A DNA stretch of 64,000 nt from Hexactinellida sp. DTS-2022 (lineage: Eukaryota; Porifera; Hexactinellida): contig JAPNXP010000005.1 in NCBI GenBank assembly GCA_028753945.1, forward strand, positions 1 to 64,000, read 5' to 3'. The notes under the pieces were generated by a model. That model ran no database searches. It worked only from the letters and a program-made list of their open reading frames with translations, and was not told where the DNA came from. Shown here piece after piece: positions 56,010-62,504 of the stretch. Position numbers and translations under genes: made by a program. Each line of letters opens with the position of its first letter. The stretch's first letter is position 1.

Positions 56010-56400
56010 GTCTACTGTATATAATGTGCTATATATTGTACGCAAATTGAGTACAATGTTATAAAGTGGATATATAAATATCGAATACTAACCAGGTTAT
56101 CCATTGTAGAATGTCCTAGATATAGAATGTAAGAATGTTTCATTATGTTATCTGTGGATATAATGAATTTCGAATCCCAACGAAGGTCTACTGTATATAA
56201 TGTGCTATATATTGTACGCAAATTGAGTACAATGTTATAAAGTGGATATATAAATATCGAATACTAACCAGGTTATCCATTGTAGAATGTCCTAGATATA
56301 GAATGTAAGAATGTTTGATTATGTTATCTGTGGATATAATGAATTTCGAATCCCAACGAAGGTCTTCTGTATATAATGTGATATATATTGTACTCAAATT
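56010..56400. repeat. Tandem pair of D-type monomers in satellite B
   Basis: Two D-type monomers follow each other, where the usual order is D then E. Both start with the rare palindrome variant GCAAATTGAGTACAAT at about 56042 and 56219 (mutated in the right arm). The first D ends with B-like sequence (GGTCTACTGTATATAATGTG) instead of the D ending. This looks like a single-monomer duplication through a B/D crossover. Confidence 0.7.
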
Positions 56401-58619
56401 GCGTACAATGTTATAAAGTGGATATATAAATATCGAATACTAACCAGGTTATCCATTGTAGAATGTCCTAGATATAGAAAGTATTAATGTTTCATTATGT
56501 TATCTGTGGATATAATGAATTTCGAATCCCAACGAAGGTCTGCTGTGAGTAATGTGCTATATATTGTACGCAAAATGCGTACAATGTTATATAGTGGATA
56601 TATATTTTTCGAATACTAACCAGGTTCTCCATCTTATAATTTCCTAGATATTAGAAGGATAAATGCTTTCAATATATTGCAGGGGTTATAATGAATTTTC
56701 AATCCCTACGAAGGTCTACTGTATATAATGTGCTATATATTGTACGCAAATTGCGTACAATATTATAAAGTGCATATAAAAATAGCGAACACTAACGACG
56801 TTTTCCATTGTAGAATGTCCTAGAAATAGAAAGGCTAAATGCTTTCAATATATTGCTGGGGATATAATGAATTTTGAATCCCAACAAAGGTCTGCTGTGA
56901 GTAATGTGCTATATATTGTACGCAAAATGCGTACAATGTTATAAAGTTGATATATAAATAGCGAATACTAACGAGCTTCTCCATTGTAGAATGTCCTAGA
57001 TATAGAAAGTATGAATGTTTCATTATGTTATCTGTGGATATAATGAATTTCGAATCCCAACGAAGGTCTGCTGTGAGTAATGTGCTATATATTGTACGCA
57101 AAATGCGTACAATGTTATATAGTGGATATATATTTTTCGAATACTACCCAGGTTCTCCATCTTATAATTTCCTAGATATTAGAAGGATAAATGCTTTCAA
57201 TATATTGCAGGGGGTATAATGAATTTTCAATCCCTACGAAGGTCTACTGTATATAATGTGCTATATATTGTACGCAAATTGCGTACAATGTTATAAAGTG
57301 GATATATAAATATCGAATACTAACCAGGTTATCCATTGTAGAATGTCCTAGATATAGAATGTAAGAATGTTTCATTATGTTATCTGTGGATATAATGAAT
57401 TTCGAATCCCAACGAAGGTCTTCTGTATATAATGTGATATATATTGTACTCAAATTGCGTACAATGTTATAAAGTGGATATATAAATATCGAATACTAAC
57501 CAGGTTATCCATTGTAGAATGTCCTAGATATAGAAAGTATGAATGTTTCATTATGTTATCTGTGGATATAATGAATTTCGAATCCCAACGAAGGTCTGCT
57601 GTGTGTAATGTGCTATATATTGTACGCAAAATGCGTACAATGTTATATAGTGGATATATATTTTTCGAATACTAACCAGGTTCTCCATCTTATAATTTCC
57701 TAGATATTAGAAGGATAAATGCTTTCAATATCTTGCAGGGGTTATAATGAATTTTCAATCCCTACGAAGGTCTACTGTATATAATGTGCTATATATTGTA
57801 CGCAAATTGCGTACAATATTATAAAGTGCATATAAAAATAGCGAACACTAACGACGTTTTCCATTGTAGAATGTCCTAGAAATAGAAAGGCTAAATGCTT
57901 TCAATATATTGCTGGGGATATAATGAATTTTGAATCCCAACAAAGGTCTGCTGTGAGTAATGTGCTATATATTGTACGCAAAATGCGTACAATGTTATAA
58001 AGTTGATATATAAATAGCGAATACTAACGAGCTTCTCCATTGTAGAATGTCCTAGATATAGAAAGTATGAATGTTTCATTATGTTATCTGTGGATATAAT
58101 GAATTTCGAATCCCAACGAAGGTCTGCTGTGAGTAATGTGCTATATATTGTACGCAAAATGCGTACAATGTTATATAGTGGATATATATTTTTCGAATAC
58201 TAACCAGGTTCTCCATCTTATAATTTCCTAGATATTAGAAGGATAAATGCTTTCAATATATTGCAGGGGTTATAATGAATTTTCAATCCCTACGAAGGTC
58301 TACTGTATATAATGTGCTATATATTGTACGCAAATTGCGTACAATATTATAAAGTGCATATAAAAATAGCGAACACTAACGACGTTTTCCATTGTAGAAT
58401 GTCCTAGAAATAGAAAGGCTAAATGCTTTCAATATATTGCTGGGGATATAATGAATTTTGAATCCCAACAAAGGTCTGCTGTGAGTAATGTGCTATATAT
58501 TGTACGCAAAATGCGTACAATGTTATAAAGTTGATATATAAATAGCGAATACTAACGAGCTTCTCCATTGTAGAATGTCCTAGATATAGAAAGTATGAAT
58601 GTTTCATTATGTTATCTGT

Positions 58620-58870
58620 GGATATAATGAATTTCGAATCCCAACGAAGGTCTGCTGTGAGTAATGTGCTATATATTGTACGCAAATTGCGTACAATGTT
58701 ATAAAGTGGATATATAAATATCGAATACTAACCAGGTTATCCATTGTAGAATGTCCTAGATATAGAATGTAAGAATGTTTCATTATGTTATCTGTGGATA
58801 TAATGAATTTCGAATCCCAACGAAGGTCTTCTGTATATAATGTGATATATATTGTACTCAAATTGCGTAC
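58620..58870. repeat. Class A to D junction in satellite B
   Basis: A class A monomer (GTCTGCTGTGAGTAATGTGC) ends near 58683 with the B-type palindrome (GCAAATTGCG) and passes into a D monomer, where a B monomer would be expected. The switch falls inside the palindrome. A second D-like unit with the broken palindrome follows near 59030. This region towards the right edge is structurally more mixed than the interior. Confidence 0.65.
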
Positions 58871-59939
58871 AATGTTATAAAGTGGATATATAAATATCGA
58901 ATACTAACCAGGTTATCCATTGTAGAATATCCTAGATATAGAAAGTATGAATGTTTCATTATGTTATCTGTGGATATAATGAATTTCGAATCCCAACGAA
59001 GGTCTTCTGTATATAATGTGATATATATTGTACTCAAATTGCGTACAATGTTATAAAGTGGATATATAAATATCGAATACTAACGAGTTTCTCCATTGTA
59101 GAATGTCCTAGATATAGAAAGTATGAATGTTTCATTATGTTATCTGTGGATATAATGAATTTCGAATCCCAACGAAGGTCTGCTGTGAGTAATGTGCTAT
59201 ATATTGTACGCAAAATGCGTACAATGTTATATAGTGGATATATATTTTTCGAATACTACCCAGGTTCTCCATCTTATAATTTCCTAGATATTAGAAGGAT
59301 AAATGCTTTCAATATATTGCAGGGGGTATAATGAATTTTCAATCCCTACGAAGGTCTACTGTATATAATGTGCTATATATTGTACGCAAATTGCGTACAA
59401 TGTTATAAAGTGGATATATAAATATCGAATACTAACCAGGTTATCCATTGTAGAATGTCCTAGATATAGAATGTAAGAATGTTTCATTATGTTATCTGTG
59501 GATATAATGAATTTCGAATCCCAACGAAGGTCTTCTGTATATAATGTGATATATATTGTACTCAAATTGCGTACAATGTTATAAAGTGGATATATAAATA
59601 TCGAATACTAACCAGGTTATCCATTGTAGAATATCCTAGATATAGAAAGTATGAATGTTTCATTATGTTATCTGTGGATATAATGAATTTCGAATCCCAA
59701 CGAAGGTCTGCTGTGAGTAATGTGCTATATATTGTACGCAAAATGCGTACAATGTTATATAGTGGATATATATTTTTCGAATACTAACCAGGTTCTCAAT
59801 CTTATAATTTCCTAGATATTAGAAGGATAAATGCTTTCAATATATTGCAGGGGTTATAATGAATTTTCAATCCCTACGAAGGTCTACTGTATATAATGTG
59901 CTATATATTGTACGCAAATTGCGTACAATATTATAAAGT

Positions 59940-60092
59940 GCATATAAAAATAGCGAATACTAACGAGTATCCATTGTAGAATGTCCTAGATATAGAAAGT
60001 ATGAATGTTTCATTATGTTATCTGTGGATATAATGAGTTTCGAATCCCAACGAAGGTCTACTGTATATAATGTGATAGATATTGTACGCAAA
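59940..60092. repeat. Divergent right-edge monomer; array stops at palindrome centre
   Basis: The last monomer has a deletion (AACGAGTATCC for AACGAGCTTCTCC), GAGTTTCG at 60037 and GTGATAGATATTG. It ends exactly after the left palindrome arm ATTGTACGCA plus AA, where the right arm should begin; unique sequence (CCAACTCTAGG) follows. The GAGTTTCG variant also occurs in the first monomer of the array (18858). Confidence 0.85.
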
Positions 60093-60105
60093 CCAACTCT
60101 AGGTT

Positions 60106-60304
60106 TTATTAACGATTGTTTACATAAACAAGCCATCTTCTCCATATTGTAATTACTCTATAGTATACTACTATCAGGGCCGTAGCCACTAGCCACTGGC
60201 CCGGTCTAACCTGACCACTTTTAATTGGTGGCTACGGCACTGACTATAGATTATAGAACATAGTATTACATAAGCCTACTATCTGCAAGATAATGACAGT
60301 TATT
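60106..60304. repeat. First copy of a local tandem duplication, carrying a MITE-like insertion
   Basis: A block starting TTATTAACGATTG reappears 195 bp downstream. The segment 60110-60169 is identical to 60305-60364 over 60 bp. The flanks after the insertion (CTATAGATTATAGAACATA, then CTACTATCTGCAAGATAATGAC) match the second copy with small indels. The first copy is longer mainly because of the 68-bp inverted-repeat element at 60175-60242. No coding potential was seen. Confidence 0.85.
60175..60242. mobile_element. 68-bp MITE-like element with terminal inverted repeats
   Basis: The left end is CAGGGCCGTAGCCAC and the right end is GTGGCTACGGCACTG. As inverted repeats these match at 14 of 15 positions. 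Both sides are flanked by ACTAT (60170-60174 and 60243-60247), a probable 5-bp target duplication, and the neighbouring duplicated copy has only one ACTAT. The element is too small to encode anything, so it would be non-autonomous. CAGGG-type ends with GTAGCC resemble hAT-like elements, but those usually make 8-bp duplications, so the superfamily is left open. Confidence 0.8.
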
Positions 60305-60413
60305 TAACGATTGTTTACATAAACAAGCCATCTTCTCCATATTGTAATTACTCTATAGTATACTGAATACTATAGAACATATTACATACTATCTGCTAGA
60401 TAATGACTGTTAT
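60305..60413. repeat. Second copy of the local tandem duplication (empty site)
   Basis: This is the uninterrupted partner of 60106-60304, ending GATAATGACTGTTATT. It has a single ACTAT where the first copy has ACTAT on both sides of the inserted element, so it serves as an internal empty site that defines the insertion. Confidence 0.8.
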
Positions 60414-60653
60414 TAATTGGTTTGTAAGTGAATATGTGTTTCATAACAAGTGCAATGAAAACACTTGGAAGTTGGAACATTTACAAGTTGATGATGATGT
60501 CAATAATGAATTCTATTTGTTATAATTAATCTTTAATTAATTTAAACATTGAAGTCTTCACAATTCAAACATTAATTAAATTATATTACACTAAGATGAA
60601 ATGTAATTTTAATATTAAATTCTAGTTAAATTAAACATTGGGGAAGTGCAATC
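60414..60653. other. AT-rich intergenic stretch
   Basis: No gene is seen here. The sequence is rich in TTAATTAA-type runs, with partly inverted copies (TTTAATTAATTTAA near 60530 and ATTAATTAAATTA near 60570). The word AAACATT occurs three times in similar contexts, near 60543, 60567 and 60635. It may be decayed repeat or a scaffold-attachment-like AT tract; neither can be shown from the sequence alone. Confidence 0.5.
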
Positions 60654-60929
60654 AGAAGGAGGATGTCATGATGGCCGACAGGAGTGCGCTAGAGGGATCC
60701 TAGCGTAGGTGAGTCGTACGGCCTGAGAAGGCATACGGTATGGCTCACTGGTAACTAGAACTGGAGTAGACCAGTTGTAGTGTGGTCGAGGGTTACCCTC
60801 CTGATGAGTCCTTGTGATAGGACGAAACCACTACCCATCACAAGTTGATCTTGGTGAGTGTGAGATATATTTACGGTGTCTCATGCTCATCACAAGCACA
60901 CTCCCATCCCGTCTGTGAGGGGCTTTTTT
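60654..60929 (+). ncRNA. Putative structured RNA block containing a hammerhead ribozyme and ending in T6
   Basis: A GC-richer block in AT-rich surroundings folds by eye into consecutive hairpins on the + strand. CGCTAG pairs with CTAGCG near 60688-60706. GTGAG pairs with CTCAC at about 60709-60747, enclosing GTAC-like and GCC/GGC stems. AACTGG pairs with CCAGTT at about 60758-60776. A hammerhead follows at 60777-60834. Next comes a long imperfect stem (GTGAGTGTGAGA against TCTCATGCTCATCAC, about 60855-60893), then a small GC stem (CCC/GGG) before a run of six T at 60924-60929. The T run could end RNA polymerase III transcription. No protein frame is evident. The block could be a ribozyme-bearing retroelement fragment, a SINE-like unit or an independent RNA gene; I do not recognise the family. 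Confidence 0.6.
60777..60834 (+). ncRNA. Hammerhead ribozyme motif, type III topology
   Basis: All parts of the conserved core are present and correctly ordered. The cleavage triplet GTC is at 60785-60787. Stem I is GAGGG (60788-60792) paired with CCCTC (60796-60800) across a TTA loop. CTGATGA is at 60801-60807. Stem II is GTCC (60808-60811) paired with GGAC (60820-60823) across an 8-nt loop, and GAAA is at 60824-60827. Stem III pairs TGGT with ACCA and extends GTAG to CTAC past a 2-nt bulge. Predicted self-cleavage is between 60787 and 60788. The open stem is III, the type III arrangement; many animal hammerheads in repeats and Penelope-like elements are type I. The stem I triloop leaves little room for the usual loop I-loop II contact, so activity may be modest. 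Confidence 0.88.
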
Positions 60930-61137
60930 CAGATTATTCTTTCAATGCAATTATTCGACGTTAGTAATGCTAGAAGTTGCAGCACTGCAGGGTCAGGGAA
61001 ATTGTGAAATATTTTATCTATCTACCTCCACGAATAGGAAGAATGCATGTTGGTCGGTAAACCAAGAATTTACACCCCCCCCCACTCAAAATGGTCACGG
61101 CACGCCCCTGAGTATAGATTAAGGTTAATATTATTTC
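60930..61137. other. Intergenic DNA with C9 run and possible transposon end
   Basis: No gene is seen. A run of nine C lies at 61075-61083. Just right of it, read on the minus strand from 61110, is CAGGGGCGTGCCGTGACC, which resembles the terminal inverted repeat of hAT-like DNA transposons and the end of the small element at 60175-60242. I found no convincing matching opposite end nearby, so this may be a solo or truncated end. Confidence 0.4.
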
Positions 61138-61243
61138 TTGATTAACTGCTTACGGGATTCACACAGCAAATATGACTTAGAAGTTACAATTATTTCACAA
61201 GCTAGAATGCTCAATGCAAAGTGGAAGTTATTTACTTTATATC

Positions 61244-61256
61244 GAACATTCCAGAA
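61244..61256 (+). promoter_or_regulatory. Perfect three-unit heat-shock element
   Basis: The sequence GAACATTCCAGAA has GAA at 61244-61246, TTC at 61249-61251 and GAA at 61254-61256, each separated by 2 nt. This is the canonical alternating heat-shock-factor binding pattern. It lies about 87 bp upstream of the TATA-like box and 155 bp upstream of the tetraspanin ATG, a plausible position. Further GAA/TTC-like words follow (AGAATTTTGGAATG near 61267) but are imperfectly spaced. Heat induction is inference. Confidence 0.5.
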
Positions 61257-61341
61257 AGTAGCCGTTAGAATTTTGGAATGTATTTCCTTATTTTCAGTTC
61301 TCACCTCACAAAGCGAACAGCCACACACGAAGTTTCCGAGT

Positions 61342-61351
61342 TTATATATAA
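61342..61351 (+). promoter_or_regulatory. TATA box of the tetraspanin gene (putative)
   Basis: TTATATATAA lies about 60 bp upstream of the ATG at 61411. Transcription would be expected to start about 30 bp downstream, near 61373-61380, leaving a short leader of about 30-40 nt. No other strong core-promoter candidate is seen between the satellite edge and this gene. Confidence 0.55.
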
Positions 61352-61410
61352 GCGAGCATAAGTAGGTACAAACATTATTATTTCTCCAAATCTATCCTCT
61401 CTTCTTCACA

Positions 61411-62376
61411 ATGGGCATGGGACAATCCCTCAAATTTCCTCTCGCGATTATACTGATCGTTCTCAACGCCTTGGGATTCGCCCTTGGCGCGGTGCTGATG
61501 TCTCTGGGCGCCTGGCAGTGGGTCGCCTATGACTCCAACCCGACTCTCTACGACTCAATATTCGGGAACAACTCCAGAGAGGTACTCATCTTCTTCATGG
61601 CCTCCGGAACTGCGCTAATCGCGCTCTCAGTCGTGGGAATCCTCGCCGGTCTCTCTTCGCTCGTGGCGCGTCTCAAATGCCTCGCGGGTGAGTTTGCATT
61701 ATATTCTTATCTATTCTGTTCTATTTATATTTATTCCCTTTAGTCGCTCTATTGCTGCTGTACACCATTGCTCTATTTGCCCTGTACACCTTTGAGGTCA
61801 TCTCGGTAACTCTCGACTTCTCACAGTTCTTCGAAGGAAAGGAAACCATCTCTTCCAACTACGGGACTTCATTTAGCAACGCAATCGCCACGGATGGCTA
61901 CTGGAACTCTTCGGTACGTTTGCCTACTTACTTTGCTATCGCACTATTGCCTACTTACTTTGCTATCGCACTATTGCATGCTTACTTTGCTATCGCACTA
62001 TTGCATGCTATTATTATCTCTTCCCTAGACCGCCTATCTGTTCAACAACTGGCAGGCAAAGTACGAATGCTGCGGTTGGTACAACGGGTCCGCTTACGCC
62101 TGGAGTCTATACGCCCAGTGGAATAACCCCGAGTGGAGGCCCACGAGCTGCTGCGGATGGCTAAACTCTACTGCATGGGAGAAGTGCACAAAAGACGCCG
62201 ACACCTACTACTGGCAAGGCTGCAAGGGCCCCTTCCTCTCCGCCTATAGCAACCTGGAGTGGACATTCATCGGCATATCTATCGCCGCTACGGTTGTCGA
62301 GGGGCTGGTGCTGCTGCTCTCGCTGCTGCTGGTCGGACTCGTGATGTCCTCCAAACCCCGCCCCGAGAAAGAGTAG
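61411..62376 (+). CDS. Tetraspanin family membrane protein, 3 exons, 264 aa
   Basis: Exons are 61411-61687, 61744-61913 and 62029-62376; introns of 56 and 115 nt have GT-AG ends (GTGAGT, GTACGT) and joining them keeps one open frame. The ATG is in good context (TTCACAATGG). Four membrane segments are visible, at about residues 9-34, 57-85, 93-117 and 228-255, with a small first loop and a large second extracellular loop (about 118-227). That loop has the family hallmark CCG at 163-165, a second Cys pair at 190-191, and Cys 202 and 214 (in GC), enough for three disulfides. Asn-X-Ser/Thr sites near residues 53, 147, 168 and 195 suggest glycosylation. Tetraspanins organise partner proteins in plasma and endosomal membranes; the subfamily is not assignable here. 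The short C-tail is charged (ending PEKE). The gene lies only 1.3 kb from the satellite array. Confidence 0.9.
61914..62028 (+). repeat. 27-bp minisatellite filling tetraspanin intron 2
   Basis: Intron 2 is mostly three tandem copies of a 27-bp unit (TTGCCTACTTACTTTGCTAT plus 7 nt) at 61920-61946, 61947-61973 and 61974-62000, then a partial copy to about 62009. The third copy differs in its first part (TTGCATGC). The unit length is divisible by 3 and stop-free, so a misread frame runs through it. The intron is 115 nt, however, so retention shifts exon 3 out of frame and terminates at 62126. Confidence 0.88.
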
Positions 62377-62428
62377 AGCCTTATTCACTTACACTTTTAG
62401 TATTTCTTACGAACTATTTATACAATTA

Positions 62429-62434
62429 TTTATT
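62429..62434 (-). terminator. Possible polyadenylation signal of the actin-related gene
   Basis: Minus-strand AATAAA (TTTATT on the + strand) lies about 71 bp beyond the stop codon of the minus-strand gene. If it is used, the transcript would end inside the 3' region of the opposing tetraspanin gene. Confidence 0.45.
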
Positions 62435-62439
62435 ATTTC

Positions 62440-62445
62440 AATAAA
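62440..62445 (+). terminator. Polyadenylation signal of the tetraspanin gene
   Basis: AATAAA lies 64 bp downstream of the tetraspanin stop codon, followed by further AT-rich sequence. Position and sequence fit a standard metazoan 3' end with a short untranslated region. Confidence 0.65.
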
Positions 62446-62504
62446 ATAAATATACCCCATGGTTTACTAAATCACTTATTTACAACTAATAAAAACTAAA
62501 TGCT

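Larger units (their letters stand above)
18795..60092. repeat. Satellite B: 176-bp tandem array with higher-order repeats, about 235 monomers
   Basis: This second AT-rich satellite, unrelated to satellite A, has a 176-bp monomer containing the palindrome half-site ATTGTACGCA and its complement. Monomers fall into recurring classes. Class A begins AAAGTTGATATATAAATAGCG. Class B begins ATAGTGGATATATATTTTTC. Class C begins AAAGTGCATATAAAAATAGC. Classes D and E begin AAAGTGGATATATAAATATC; D has an AGAATGTAAGAATG segment and a broken palindrome, while E has an intact one. Typical orders are A-B-C (528 bp) and A-B-D-E-B-C (1056 bp), with 4048-bp (23-monomer) duplications above these. A 176-bp unit is near nucleosome repeat length, and this architecture recalls centromeric satellites, but centromere function is inference. 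Small recurring frames on both strands are by-products of the 528-bp period and are not annotated. Confidence 0.97.
62377..62504. other. Shared 3' region between convergent genes
   Basis: Only 128 bp separate the stop of the tetraspanin gene (62376) from the stop of the actin-related gene on the other strand (62505). The AT-rich spacer must hold both 3' untranslated regions, which probably overlap. No further gene is present. Confidence 0.75.

Noticed and set aside
1..60092. CRISPR-like array
   Set aside because: Repeats are contiguous 212-bp or 176-bp satellites without unique spacers, and no associated genes are present.
18795..60092. Palindrome as a CENP-B box
   Set aside because: The sequence does not match the known 17-bp motif; only the logic of alternating intact and broken sites is similar.
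18664..60145. Recurrent 61-103-codon frames on both strands in satellite B
   Set aside because: They arise because three monomers (528 bp) are divisible by three; they overlap on opposite strands, start at non-ATG codons in places, and follow monomer classes instead of codon constraint.
60654..60800. tRNA-like Pol III A and B boxes in the structured RNA block
   Set aside because: TGGCCGACAGG and GGTCGAGGGTTACC only loosely resemble the consensus boxes, so internal Pol III promoter elements are not claimed.
61131..61365. Small frames on both strands upstream of the tetraspanin gene
   Set aside because: They overlap the putative heat-shock element and TATA box, overlap each other on opposite strands, and show no recognisable protein features.
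62161..62444. Other frames overlapping tetraspanin exon 3
   Set aside because: The spliced tetraspanin frame explains the region with membrane segments and the cysteine pattern; the others are shadows.
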